A DNA stretch of 24,188 nt from JAKFWF01 sp031374115 (GTDB lineage Bacteria; Pseudomonadota; Alphaproteobacteria; Rhizobiales; Hyphomicrobiaceae): NCBI GenBank assembly GCA_031374115.1, contig JANMNO010000186.1:1-24188 (forward strand), read 5' to 3'. Below the pieces are notes generated by a model that saw nothing but the letters and a program-made list of their open reading frames with translations, did no database searches and was not told where the DNA came from. Below are positions 1 to 8,453 of the stretch, in pieces (the first letter of the stretch is position 1; each line of letters begins with the position of its first letter). A program made the translations under genes and the position numbers.

Positions 1-203
1 AATCCCGCGTCAAACCGATTTATCAAACGTTCGAGGGTTGGACGGAATCGACGCGCGGCGCACGCAGCTGGGCCGAACTTCCCGCGCAAGCTGTGAAATA
101 CGTCAAGACGATCGAGGAGCTGATCGAATGTCCGGTCACGTTGCTGTCGACGTCACCCGAGCGCGACGACACAGTCCTGATGCGCGATCCTTTCGAGGAC
201 TGA
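1..203 (+). CDS. purA: Adenylosuccinate synthetase, C-terminal end (partial)
   Basis: Reading from base 3, the open frame encodes about 66 residues and stops at TGA 201-203. It contains GARSWAELPAQAVKY, then VEELI-like TIEELIECPV, then LLSTSPERDDT and the ending MRDPFED, which I recognise as the conserved C-terminal tail of PurA. The enzyme joins IMP and aspartate using GTP in the first committed step to AMP, in the cytoplasm. The rest of the gene lies left of the window. The next gene starts 75 bases after the stop on the same strand, so co-transcription is possible but not shown. No frameshift is visible in the part present. Confidence 0.93.
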   Translation, partial: SRVKPIYQTFEGWTESTRGARSWAELPAQAVKYVKTIEELIECPVTLLSTSPERDDTVLMRDPFED

Positions 204-278
204 CCCTCGTTGCGCCGTTTCCAAGAGCACCATTGGCGAAACTGGACGATTAAATTTGGCGGCTTCGCTCGGGAGCCA

Positions 279-1538
279 ATGGAGCCTCGATCGATGCGCG
301 CCGACAGCAAACCCAATGCCGGTCAACTCGCTGGCTTGCTTGCGGCGCTCGTTGTGATGAGTTGCTTAAGTCAATTCTACCGGGTGTCGAACAGCGTCAT
401 TGCGCCTGAACTGATGCGCGATCTCGGGCTCACCTCCGAGCAACTCGGGTTGGCGGCCGGCGCGTTCTTCGTCACCTTATTGATTGCACAAGTTCCGGTC
501 GGCATCTGGTTCGACCGGTACGGCGCGCGCATCACGCTCACCTGTCTATCCGTGTTTTCAGTCGCCGGCGCAGTGATGGTTTCGCGTGCCACATCGGCGA
601 ACGAACTCATTATCGCGCGCGCAATCATCGGTCTCGGCTGCGCCGCAAACTTCATGGCGCTGGTATTCCTGCTGTCGCGATGGGTCGAGCCTGCTCGCTA
701 CACGGCAGTGCTCGCCACCGGTTTTGCCTTGAGCAACATCGGCACGCTCGCAGCTGCAACACCTTTGGCGTGGGCTTCTGCAACGTTCGGGTGGCGCAAC
801 ACATTCCTGTTTCTCGGGCTGATCACGGGTCTGGGAACTGCGGTGTTCTGGATGGTCGTGCGTGATCGTCCGCCAGGTCATGTTGTCCAACCGTTGGCCG
901 CTCGCAGTTTGCCGGACGAACTGCGCGGACTGCTTACGGTGTTTCGCACACCTGGATTGATCCCGGTGCTCGCGATGCATACGTTTGCGTACGCTAGTCA
1001 GTTGACGATCATCGGTGTGTGGGCTGGACCGTACCTGTTCGACGTCCATGGACTGAACGGCATCGATCGCGGCAACGTGCTGCTGGGCATGGGTGCCGCG
1101 CAGCTCGCCGGCGTATTCAGCTACGGCCCGCTCGACCGGATTTTCCGCAGCCGCAAGAAGGTGGTGATTGGCGGCGTCGTCGTGGTGATCGCGTTGTTGC
1201 TATTGCTGGCAGGTGTTTCCCAGCCGCCGCTGTGGATCGCCGTCGCGTTGCTGGTGCTGGTCGTGTTCGTCGCCTCGTATGGCGTCGTCATCGTCAGTCA
1301 GGGTCGCGCGCTTTTTCCCGACCATTTGGCTGGCCGAGGCGCGACCACCGTCAACATGGCGCAGTTGTTCGGCTTGATGGCACTACCGGTGTTGACGGGG
1401 CAGATCGTCGGCTCGTTTCCACAGGTGGATGGAGTTGCACCCGAGATCGCCTATCGAGCGGCATTTGCGGCGCTGGCACTAGGTAACCTGATCGGACTCG
1501 TGGTATACTTCAAAGCCGCAGACAGCCGCCCCAACTAG
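279..1538 (+). CDS. MFS transporter
   Basis: About 419 residues with alternating hydrophobic segments typical of a 12-helix major facilitator protein of the inner membrane. The loop between helices 2 and 3 carries the motif A form GIWFDRYGAR, and a related loop (GPLDRIFRSRKK) appears in the second half. The substrate cannot be told from sequence. The open frame extends upstream to a TTG at 210, but ATG 279 has GGAG three bases before it (rather close), and ATG 294 is also possible; the segment before the first helix is short and polar with any of these. The stop codon overlaps the stop of the convergent GNAT gene by three bases. Family is confident, function open. Confidence 0.88.
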   Translation: MEPRSMRADSKPNAGQLAGLLAALVVMSCLSQFYRVSNSVIAPELMRDLGLTSEQLGLAAGAFFVTLLIAQVPVGIWFDRYGARITLTCLSVFSVAGAVMVSRATSANELIIARAIIGLGCAANFMALVFLLSRWVEPARYTAVLATGFALSNIGTLAAATPLAWASATFGWRNTFLFLGLITGLGTAVFWMVVRDRPPGHVVQPLAARSLPDELRGLLTVFRTPGLIPVLAMHTFAYASQLTIIGVWAGPYLFDVHGLNGIDRGNVLLGMGAAQLAGVFSYGPLDRIFRSRKKVVIGGVVVVIALLLLLAGVSQPPLWIAVALLVLVVFVASYGVVIVSQGRALFPDHLAGRGATTVNMAQLFGLMALPVLTGQIVGSFPQVDGVAPEIAYRAAFAALALGNLIGLVVYFKAADSRPN

Positions 1539-2032
1539 GTTGCGGTGATGAGGCCGCGATAGCCGGCGAGGGCGCCGGGAGCCAGTTCGGCGGCCAGAAC
1601 GCGCCAGGGGTCGGCGGGTCCCGGCAACCAAATTTGGCCGGGCGGAACGCGCCTGAAACCAAAGCGGGCATAGTAGGGCTCATTACCAACCAGCACGGAT
1701 AACCTCATGCCAGCGGCTTTCGCATTTGCCAGTCCTTCGGCGGCGAGCCGCTTGCCGTGACCAAGCCCCGCATAGGCCGGCTCCACCGCCAGCGGACCCA
1801 GCAGCAGGGCGCCCGAAACACCGCCGATTTCAACCTCGGTGAATCGGATTGCGGCGATCAATTGGGAACCAAACATCGCGACCAGGCAAAACCGCGAAAT
1901 CAGCGGTTGGCCCTCGCGGATGCGATAGGCAGTGCGCGCGAAACGTCCCGGCCCGAAGGCGCGCGGCTGCAGATCGCGAATGGCAGGAAGATCGTCCGGC
2001 GTGACGTGCCGGACCGTAATCGTCGGGGACAT
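1535..2032 (-). CDS. GNAT family N-acetyltransferase
   Basis: 165 residues. The N-terminus (TVRHVTPDDLPAIRDL) is the usual first strand and helix of a GNAT fold. The acetyl-CoA binding segment is seen in LGPLAVEPAYAGLGHGKRL near residues 77-95, followed by MRLSVLVGNEPYYARFGF, the strand-helix pattern common in YhbS-like members. The P-loop has GLGHGK, lacking the usual Arg/Gln lead. The length fits a single-domain GNAT. The acceptor substrate is unknown. It is convergent with the MFS gene at 279-1538, and both stop codons lie in one CTAG tetranucleotide. The ATG at 2032 has no strong ribosome binding site. Confidence 0.88.
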   Translation of the reverse strand: MSPTITVRHVTPDDLPAIRDLQPRAFGPGRFARTAYRIREGQPLISRFCLVAMFGSQLIAAIRFTEVEIGGVSGALLLGPLAVEPAYAGLGHGKRLAAEGLANAKAAGMRLSVLVGNEPYYARFGFRRVPPGQIWLPGPADPWRVLAAELAPGALAGYRGLITAT

Positions 2033-2176
2033 GAGGATTGCTCACAAAACGAGATGCAGACTTGCTCAGGCAGCAGCGTGCAGCGTGCCCGGTCGTCGTC
2101 GCGGCAATCTCGTCTGGAGCGTCATGACCATCAGAGCGCCGTAACACGGCCGAGCCGTTGGCGTCTAGCGTTGCAA

Positions 2177-2638
2177 TCACCAGTTTGCAGATTGAGGCTG
2201 ACCCTCGAGTATTTCCGACAATCGTGCCCGCGTTGCCCTGTTGATGGCGTCGGGAAGCGATTGCAGGTCGAAAAAGCCTTGCTCAGCGATTTCGACGTTC
2301 GGCTTGGGCACGGATGCCTGACGCCAATGGCGGACCACAAAAAGCCCGACATGGTCGTTTGGAAACGTCACGAAATTCGCATAGATGCCAAACAACTCGG
2401 GTTTGCCCTCAATGGCAATGCCGGCTTCTTCCATCAGCTCGCGGCGCAAAGCGAGTTCCATCGGTTCGTTTTTCTCGACGCCTCCACCCGGAAAATGCCA
2501 GCCGGGGCGATATCCGTGGCGGACGAGCAGGACACGGTTGCGCTTATCGATTACGACGCCTTGCGCGCCGAGCGTGAGCCCGCGCGAGATGCGCCAGTAG
2601 CGCTGGAGGATCCCTGATATGAAACGCCGTTCTGCCAA
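2177..2638 (-). CDS. NUDIX hydrolase
   Basis: The frame carries a complete Nudix box: GGGVEKNE, then LRRELMEEAGI, matching GX5EX7REUXEEXGU, which binds the metal and the diphosphate substrate. Before it lie ISRGLTLGAQGVVI and RVLLVRHGYRPGWHFPG, usual for single-domain Nudix proteins acting on nucleoside-diphosphate derivatives. The exact substrate is unknown. The start is uncertain. The open frame runs on to 2863 but would then overlap the divergent phosphoesterase gene. The TTG at 2638 gives 153 residues and leaves a 90-base divergent intergenic region; there is no in-frame ATG between it and the domain. Family is sure, N-terminus is not. Confidence 0.85.
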   Translation of the reverse strand: MAERRFISGILQRYWRISRGLTLGAQGVVIDKRNRVLLVRHGYRPGWHFPGGGVEKNEPMELALRRELMEEAGIAIEGKPELFGIYANFVTFPNDHVGLFVVRHWRQASVPKPNVEIAEQGFFDLQSLPDAINRATRARLSEILEGQPQSANW

Positions 2639-2728
2639 AGTTAGCGGCCCCGAATCGTTGTTGGGAACGAACAGACCTCTAGCATCCTCATCGTACCTTT
2701 GCTTCCCTCGATGGGCATTCGACCGTTC

Positions 2729-3661
2729 ATGACCGCAACGATTACGATCGCGCACCTTTCGGATGTGCATTTGAGCCCGCTCGTCGGCTTCACACCGCGG
2801 CACTGGAACGCCAAGCGTACGCTCGGCTTCGTCAACTGGCATAGCAAACGGCGCCACATCCATTCACGCCGCGTTGCCGATCGGTTGATCGCCGACATCA
2901 AAGCCCAGGCACCGGATCATATTGTGATGACCGGCGATCTGATCAACATCGGATTGCCGGCGGAATACGAAGCTGCCGCGCGCTGGCTGAAAACGATCGC
3001 GCCGCCATCAAGTTTGTCGGTCGTACCCGGCAATCACGACATCTATACCCGTTTGCATGATGATCCAGGCATTGGCCGCTGGAACGCCTACATGGCCTCC
3101 GACGAATGGGGGCTATCACACGGGGCATCGGCGATCGGCGGTTTCCCATATGTGCGCCAAGTTGGGCCAATCGCAATCGTGGGTTTATGCTCGGCTGTGC
3201 CAACCGCGCCCGGAATGGCAATAGGACGGCTGGGGCAATTGCAGCTCGCCGCCACGAAGCAGTTACTGGAACAGCTCGGCCGCGCCGATATATTCCGTCT
3301 GGTGATGATCCATCATCCACCGTTGCCGGGACAGGCACGTGCCAATCACGATCTGATCGATGCTCCGGACATGGCCGGCATCCTTGCGACGGCGGGAGCC
3401 GAGCTCGTGTTACATGGCCATAACCATCGGCCAATGGCCGCGAGCGTAGAATTTCAAGGTGGCGTTGCTCAGGTCATCGGCGTTGGCTCGGCTTCCGCAA
3501 GTCGCGTGCAAGGCATCGAGCCGTTGGCGCGCTATAATTTGATCAGGATCTCGGGTCGTCCGGGAAATTGGCGAATCGACCTGCGCCAGCGCGGATTGGA
3601 AAACCAGGACGGGGCCGTCGTCGAACTCGGGAACCGCCCTTTGGACCGATGGTCGGGTTGA
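2729..3661 (+). CDS. Metallophosphoesterase (CpdA-like, calcineurin fold)
   Basis: About 310 residues from ATG 2729; ATG 2711 and TTG 2699 are in-frame alternatives, but the first beta strand (ITIAHLSDVHL) begins immediately after 2729. The metal-binding motifs appear in order: SDVHL (D-x-H), MTGDLIN (GD), VPGNHD (GNHD), IHHPP (H) and LHGHNH (GHxH). This is the full set for a two-metal phosphodiesterase or phosphatase of the class III cyclic-nucleotide phosphodiesterase group. The actual substrate may be cAMP, another phosphodiester or a phospholipid head group, and cannot be settled here. It diverges from the Nudix gene and is followed 99 bases later by an MFS gene on the same strand. Confidence 0.88.
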   Translation: MTATITIAHLSDVHLSPLVGFTPRHWNAKRTLGFVNWHSKRRHIHSRRVADRLIADIKAQAPDHIVMTGDLINIGLPAEYEAAARWLKTIAPPSSLSVVPGNHDIYTRLHDDPGIGRWNAYMASDEWGLSHGASAIGGFPYVRQVGPIAIVGLCSAVPTAPGMAIGRLGQLQLAATKQLLEQLGRADIFRLVMIHHPPLPGQARANHDLIDAPDMAGILATAGAELVLHGHNHRPMAASVEFQGGVAQVIGVGSASASRVQGIEPLARYNLIRISGRPGNWRIDLRQRGLENQDGAVVELGNRPLDRWSG

Positions 3662-3760
3662 CCCGGCGTCCCGTTTTATCGACCGAGCCAACCGAAAACG
3701 AGCAGGCAAGGTTGGAGTTTTCGTGGCATAAGTTACCGGCAATTGGGAGAACAGACCGTC

Positions 3761-5005
3761 GTGAGCCAAACAACAGTTACGCAGCCGCAGACCTCTACCT
3801 CGACGTTCCCGGTGTGGGTGATTATCCTCGCGGCCGGTACGATCGTCGGCATGGCGATGGGCCTGCGCCAGGTCATGGGCCTCTACCTCCGGCCGATGAC
3901 GACCGACCTCGGCATCGGGCGCGAACCGTTCTCAGACGCGATGGCGATCGCCAATCTGGTTTGGGGCTTGGGCGCGATCGTGACCGGCGCCATCGCCGAC
4001 CGCAAGGGTGCGGGTCGCGTCATCGCGGGGTGCGCGATCGCAACCGCGGGCGGCCTTTATCTCATGTACGCGGCTCGCACTGGCTGGGAACTTTACATCA
4101 GCGGCATCCTGCTCGGCCTAGGCGTTGCTGGAACTGGCGTCACCGCGCTGGTCGGCGCGGTCGGCCGCGCAGCTCCGGCCGACAAGCGAACCGCTGCGAT
4201 TGCATCGCTTGGCATGGCCGGCGGCATCGGACAGTTGATCGCGTTGCCGTATACTCACATCCTGATCGAGTGGTTGGGTTGGCAGACGAGCCTGCTGGTG
4301 CTGTCGGCGACGGCTCTGCTGATGGTTCCTCTCGCCTACCCAATCGCTGGCAAGCCCCTCGTGGTCGATACCGGCATGAAGCCGCAAACGCTCGTCGAAG
4401 CTTTTTCAGAAGCTTTTGCGCATCCGAGTTTCTGGCTGTTGACCATCGGCTTTTTTGTCTGCGGTTTTCATGTCGCGTTCTATGGCGTCCATCTGCCGGC
4501 CTTCGTTGCCGACAAGGGGCTCGAACCGTGGGTCGGCGTGGCCGCGATCATGATGGTCGGGGTCGCCAATATCGTCGGCACCTATATAGCGGGACGCTCG
4601 ACCAGGTTCGTCGAAAGGCGGGTCGGCTTGAGCTTCATCTATTTCGCCCGCGTGTTCGTATTCCTCGGCCTGCTGTTCATGCCGATCACGCCGGCGACGA
4701 TCATCTTCCTCAGCACCGTGTTGGGCTTTTTCTGGCTGTCGACCGTGCCGCTCACGTCCAGCTTGGTCGCCATCTTCTTTGGAACCACCTGGATGTCGAT
4801 GCTGTTTGGCTTCGTATTCCTATCGCATCAGCTCGGCAGTTTTGCCGGTTTGAAGCTTGCGGGCATGCTCTACGACTCGACCAAATCGTATGATATGATG
4901 TGGTGGATCTCGATCGCGCTGGGACTGTTCGCGGCCTTCATTCACTGGCCGATCAAAGAACGCCCGGTAGCGCGGTTGAAGCCAATCTCGGCGGTGACGG
5001 CTTAA
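3761..5005 (+). CDS. MFS transporter
   Basis: 414 residues from GTG 3761, chosen because GGGAGA lies about ten bases upstream; the frame itself opens earlier, at 3743. A polar Thr/Ser/Gln-rich N-tail of about 17 residues is followed by twelve likely membrane helices. Motif A appears as GAIADRKGAGRV between helices 2 and 3. The RQVMGLYLRPMTTDLG segment after helix 1 resembles MFS proteins annotated as organic-anion or monocarboxylate carriers, but the substrate is not determined. The next gene starts 24 bases after the stop and may be co-transcribed. Confidence 0.87.
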   Translation: MSQTTVTQPQTSTSTFPVWVIILAAGTIVGMAMGLRQVMGLYLRPMTTDLGIGREPFSDAMAIANLVWGLGAIVTGAIADRKGAGRVIAGCAIATAGGLYLMYAARTGWELYISGILLGLGVAGTGVTALVGAVGRAAPADKRTAAIASLGMAGGIGQLIALPYTHILIEWLGWQTSLLVLSATALLMVPLAYPIAGKPLVVDTGMKPQTLVEAFSEAFAHPSFWLLTIGFFVCGFHVAFYGVHLPAFVADKGLEPWVGVAAIMMVGVANIVGTYIAGRSTRFVERRVGLSFIYFARVFVFLGLLFMPITPATIIFLSTVLGFFWLSTVPLTSSLVAIFFGTTWMSMLFGFVFLSHQLGSFAGLKLAGMLYDSTKSYDMMWWISIALGLFAAFIHWPIKERPVARLKPISAVTA

Positions 5006-5029
5006 TTGCAGCTGATAGAAAGGGTAGCC

Positions 5030-5206
5030 ATGGCCACGCCCTTAAGCAAGCACAGCGCGACTGGAAACAAGCCGAATGCAGTACGCATCGGCTTGTTCAT
5101 TGGTTTGAGTCTCGTCTCGCTCGGTGCCGCATACCTCTACGCAGTACGCGGCAACGCCATCATTTTCGATTTGGCGTCGGGCATGGTTGGAATGTTTTGT
5201 TTTTGA
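5030..5206 (+). CDS. Small single-helix membrane protein
   Basis: 58 residues from ATG 5030, preceded by a good ribosome binding site (GAAAGGG, ending about five bases upstream). A basic, polar N-terminus (SKHSATGNKPNAVR) leads into one hydrophobic segment (GLFIGLSLVSLGAAYLYAV, about residues 22-40), and a short tail ends in FCF. I do not recognise the family. It sits 24 bases after the MFS gene and 51 bases before the DUF302 gene, all on one strand, so the three may form a transcript. The strong start signal and short spacing support a real gene. Confidence 0.6.
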   Translation: MATPLSKHSATGNKPNAVRIGLFIGLSLVSLGAAYLYAVRGNAIIFDLASGMVGMFCF

Positions 5207-5257
5207 AGCGTTTGATCTAGGCGCGTTGCGAGTTCGTTCGTTTGGTCTGGTGGTGCC

Positions 5258-5743
5258 ATGAAACGTTCTGTATTGCGCATAATCGCACGAACGAGCGTGT
5301 TCATTGCCGCGCTCGTTATCGCCACACAAACGGCCAGCGCCGACGAGATGCGAACATTCATAAGGTCCGGGCTGGCTTATGAAGATGTCAAGCAGGACCT
5401 GGAAAGCGCAATCGAGCACAAAGGGTTGAAAATTGGTGCAGTCGGCGACCTTGGTGAAATGCTTGGTCGAACACAAGATGCGATCGGCGGCGGTAACGTC
5501 TACAAATCCGCACACTACCTGCAGTTTTGTTCTGCCGTGTTGGGGCATAAGCTCGCTGCGGCTGATCCTGCCAATATCGGTCATTGCCCGTTTCTGATGT
5601 TTATCTATGAGACCATTGCGAAGCCGGGCGAAGTCGTCGTCGGCTATCGATCGATTACCCGTTCCGGGTCGGCAGCTACGCGCGCAGTTCTCGATGAGGC
5701 CGAAGTGATGTTGCAAAGCATTGCCCGCGAGGCGGTCAACTGA
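5258..5743 (+). CDS. Exported DUF302 domain protein
   Basis: 161 residues. Residues 1-29 form a signal peptide: basic start (MKRSVLRIIAR), hydrophobic core and a probable cleavage after ASA. The mature part has SGLAYEDVKQDLESAIEHKGLKI near its start and, towards the end, NIGHCPFLMFIYETIAKPGEVVVGYR. This matches the layout of DUF302 proteins, in which a short helix-strand fold ends with a hydrophobic strand after a conserved Cys/Pro. The function of this family is not established; I infer a periplasmic location. Two cysteines are present in the mature part. The gene is followed by the cobalamin riboswitch, which belongs to the next operon. Confidence 0.75.
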   Translation: MKRSVLRIIARTSVFIAALVIATQTASADEMRTFIRSGLAYEDVKQDLESAIEHKGLKIGAVGDLGEMLGRTQDAIGGGNVYKSAHYLQFCSAVLGHKLAAADPANIGHCPFLMFIYETIAKPGEVVVGYRSITRSGSAATRAVLDEAEVMLQSIAREAVN

Positions 5744-5835
5744 TCATGGCGCCGGTGTCACGCGCTTCGACGAATTCCTCTGTTTCGATATTGACTTGTT
5801 GACTCCCGGCACCGGGCTCTGCTTCTTTGCCCACG

Positions 5836-6042
5836 TGACGGTTTCCGTAGATGCAGACAAGGCATCCATGGGTGAAAAGGGAACACGGTGACAGGTTTTC
5901 GAACCTGAACGCCGAGGCTGCCCCCGCAACTGTAAGCGACGAGCCAGCTCCACTAATGCCACTGCACCACCCCGAGGCAAACGGGACTGCGGGAAGGCTG
6001 GAGCAGGCGCTAGAGCCGCGAGCCAGGAGACCTGCCGGCACA
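5836..6042 (+). promoter_or_regulatory. Cobalamin (B12) riboswitch aptamer
   Basis: The conserved cobalamin aptamer blocks occur in order: GATGCAGACAAGGCATC at about 5850, GGGAACACGGTG at about 5879-5890, GCCGAGGCTGCCCCCGCAAC at 5911-5930 continuing as TGTAAGCG, GCCACTG at 5958, GGGAAGG at about 5991, and GAGCCAGGAGACCTGCCGGC at about 6019-6038. These include the core that wraps adenosyl- or methylcobalamin. It lies on the same strand as, and about 240 bases before, a BtuB-type receptor gene, so it should lower expression of the uptake operon when cobalamin is plentiful. The outer boundaries are approximate. Confidence 0.96.
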
Positions 6043-6282
6043 AGTCGTCCAACCTTCATGCGGGGCGCGTGATGGTACGGAGTATCCGTAGTGGCGACTG
6101 ATGTGCAACCGGCGCGGGAGCTACGTCAGCTGTGACTGTTCGGATCGTAACTGTAGCCACGATGTCTTGATCTGCCACTTCGAAGCGAATGCATTGGCAG
6201 CTATAGATCGGCATTGGGCACGAACCTACAGACCACCAGTTAGTGTTGCTTCTCCGTCTTCAGTCGCTGAACGGAGAGATCT
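6043..6282 (+). promoter_or_regulatory. btuB leader with ribosome-binding-site hairpin
   Basis: This stretch between the aptamer and btuB has no supported gene. Bases 6251-6257 (TCTCCGT) are complementary to 6271-6277 (ACGGAGA), which contains the Shine-Dalgarno GGAGA six bases before ATG 6283. Inside, TCAG 6260-6263 pairs with CTGA 6267-6270 around a TCG loop. The hairpin would hide the ribosome binding site. Upstream, ACGGAG at 6077-6082 repeats the Shine-Dalgarno arm and could instead pair with CTCCGT 6252-6257; it can also fold locally as ACGGA-GTA-TCCGT (6077-6089). I infer a translational expression platform. No U-tract terminator is evident in the leader. Confidence 0.6.
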
Positions 6283-8451
6283 ATGCGACCTATGGGACTA
6301 CTGAACTCGACTTGTTACGCAGCATTGCTGCTTGCGGCAGTGGTATCGAACACGCCTGCCATCGCTCAAACACCGCAGGAACTACCCGGAATCGTCGTCC
6401 AGGGCGCGACGCTCGATGTTCCGCGTCCGGCCAAAAGGCGCGTCGAACCGGAAGCTGCTTCGGCACCGCAGCCTGCACGCCAACAAAGTGCACCGGCAGC
6501 TGCTCTGCCGCCGAATGCCGCAGCGGCGCCTACTGCCGGAGCTGTCGACGGCGGTAATGCCGCTGTTACCACCGGTAGCGGCGGCTCAGGTGACGTCGCA
6601 GGTGTTGCCGCCGACAAGATCGGCACTTCGGTTTCGGTCATTACTGGCGAGCAGATCCGCCAGCAGAACATCCATACTGCCGTCGAAGCTTTGCGGAGTT
6701 TGCCGGGCGTCAGCGTCAGTCGCCAAGGTGGCTCACAGAACTTGACAGCCGTGCGCATTCGCGGCGCGGAGAGCCGCCACACCCTCGTGCGGATCGATGG
6801 CGTCGACGTCAACTCCGGTACCGATGGCATCTTCGACTTCTCGAATCTCGTTGCCGACGATATCGAGCAAATCGAAGTGCTACGCGGTCCGCAGAGCGGA
6901 CTATATGGCTCGAGCGCACTGGCAGGTGTGATCAACATCATCACCAAATCGGGCAAGGGTCCGCTAACAGTGCGGGTTCAGGCCGAGGCCGGCTCGCTCG
7001 GCACCAAGAGCGGCGCAATGTCGATATCGGGCGGCGACGACCGCGCACACGGTATTCTCTCGGTGTACGGGCGCAGCAGCAACGGATTCAACATATCGCA
7101 AACGGGTAGCGAGGATGATTTCGCGGAGTTCCGCAATCTCTCCTTCAATGGCGGATTTAAACTGACCGATAACATCAAGATCGACGGCAGTTTGCGCCGC
7201 TCGGTGACACGTGGCGGACGCGACGATGGTTTCGCAGGCATCAAGGATGGCTTTGCCGTGCCAGCCGACGACAACTCGTTCTTTGAAACGGAACTCTGGA
7301 TCGGCCGCTTGCAGGCCACGCTCGATACGATGGATGGCCGCTGGATACACAAGGCATTCGTCAATCGCGCGCACACCAATTCGCAAGACACGACAAATCC
7401 AGCGTTCTTCGGAACCGCCTTTACCGAGTCGATCTCGCAGAACACGAAGTACGGCTATACCAGCACATACCGCTTGGATGCTCCAACTGGCACGCCGGTC
7501 CGCCACTTTGTGACTGGGCTTATCGAGCGCCAAGAAGAAACCTTCGAGCAACCGACCAACCCACTCGGATTCTTGCGCGAGCGGGCCCGTGTCAGTGCTG
7601 CCGGCGAAATCAGAGGCGAGTACTTCAATAGCCTGTTCCTGTCGGCGATCGCGCGCCGCGACAACAACGAAGTCTTCGACGGTTTCACAACGTGGCGCAC
7701 GTCAGTTGCCTACAAGATCCCACGCACACCGTTCCGTCTACACACGAGCTACGGAACTGGCGTAAAGTATCCAAGCTTTGGCGAGCAGTTCGGCTTCTTC
7801 GTCGGATTCGCGCCAAACCCCAACTTGACGCCCGAGACCTCGCAAGGTTGGGACGCAGGTATCGAGACCCAGCTGTTCGGCGGCCGGGGCGTGGTTGATA
7901 TTACCTACTTCAATCAGGATCTGCAAAACGAGATCGACTTCCGAACGATCCCTGTGTTCCAGTTCCAGCCATTCAATCATACCGGCAAGAGCACCCGAGA
8001 AGGTGTCGAGGTTGCCGGCCGTTATCTCGTGCTACCGGGCCTGACTTTTGGCGCAGCGTACACGTTTGTACACGCTGAAAACGACAATGGCACCGCAGAG
8101 GTTCGCCGGCCGAAACATGCAGGCCGCTTCGATGTGAATTACGGCTTCGATCACAACCGGGCCAACGTCAATGTGGCGGCCGTCTACAATGGCCAGATGA
8201 AGGACATCGTGTTTGAAGCGGGCCCACCATTCGGTAGCCCATTGGTGCCGTTGAAAGATTATTGGCTGCTATCGGCATCGGCATCCTACAAGCTGCAGCC
8301 GGGGGTCGAGATCTACGGCAAAGTCGAGAATGCACTTAACCAATCCTACGAAGAAGTGTTCGGCTTCAACACGCCAGGGACGACGGTCTATGCCGGCGTG
8401 CGTTTGACGTTCGAAGACCGCAACGCGCTTTCACTGTCCAAGAAGGATTGA
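6283..8451 (+). CDS. btuB: TonB-dependent cobalamin receptor BtuB
   Basis: 722 residues, outer membrane. A signal peptide of about 28 residues ends near PAIAQ. A TonB box-like segment (LPGIVVQGA) follows at about 34-42. Next comes an unusual Ala/Pro/Gln/Gly-rich stretch of about 65 residues. The plug domain begins near GTSVSVITGEQIRQQ and holds the typical VEALRSLPGVSV, VRIRGAESRHTLVRIDGV, IEQIEVLRGPQSGLYGSSA and GVINIITK. The remaining residues form the 22-strand barrel, with GVRLTF as probable last strand and a polar 12-residue tail. It imports cobalamin using TonB energy. The substrate call rests on the riboswitch and the btuFCD genes behind it. GGAGA precedes ATG 6283. It is longer than E. 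coli BtuB (about 614), mainly because of the linker. Confidence 0.93.
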   Translation: MRPMGLLNSTCYAALLLAAVVSNTPAIAQTPQELPGIVVQGATLDVPRPAKRRVEPEAASAPQPARQQSAPAAALPPNAAAAPTAGAVDGGNAAVTTGSGGSGDVAGVAADKIGTSVSVITGEQIRQQNIHTAVEALRSLPGVSVSRQGGSQNLTAVRIRGAESRHTLVRIDGVDVNSGTDGIFDFSNLVADDIEQIEVLRGPQSGLYGSSALAGVINIITKSGKGPLTVRVQAEAGSLGTKSGAMSISGGDDRAHGILSVYGRSSNGFNISQTGSEDDFAEFRNLSFNGGFKLTDNIKIDGSLRRSVTRGGRDDGFAGIKDGFAVPADDNSFFETELWIGRLQATLDTMDGRWIHKAFVNRAHTNSQDTTNPAFFGTAFTESISQNTKYGYTSTYRLDAPTGTPVRHFVTGLIERQEETFEQPTNPLGFLRERARVSAAGEIRGEYFNSLFLSAIARRDNNEVFDGFTTWRTSVAYKIPRTPFRLHTSYGTGVKYPSFGEQFGFFVGFAPNPNLTPETSQGWDAGIETQLFGGRGVVDITYFNQDLQNEIDFRTIPVFQFQPFNHTGKSTREGVEVAGRYLVLPGLTFGAAYTFVHAENDNGTAEVRRPKHAGRFDVNYGFDHNRANVNVAAVYNGQMKDIVFEAGPPFGSPLVPLKDYWLLSASASYKLQPGVEIYGKVENALNQSYEEVFGFNTPGTTVYAGVRLTFEDRNALSLSKKD

Positions 8452-8453
8452 TT

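Noticed and set aside
1757..2617. Plus-strand open frame of 286 residues
   Set aside because: It lies antisense to the GNAT and Nudix genes and shows shadow-like composition without motifs.
3568..4893. Plus-strand open frame of 441 residues
   Set aside because: It is an Arg/His/Gly-rich shadow in another frame of the metallophosphoesterase end and the second MFS gene, both of which are clearly coding.
5791..5830. Possible sigma-70 promoter for the riboswitch transcript (TTGACT at 5791 and 5799)
   Set aside because: No acceptable -10 element lies at 16-18 bases from either -35 candidate, so I could not support it.
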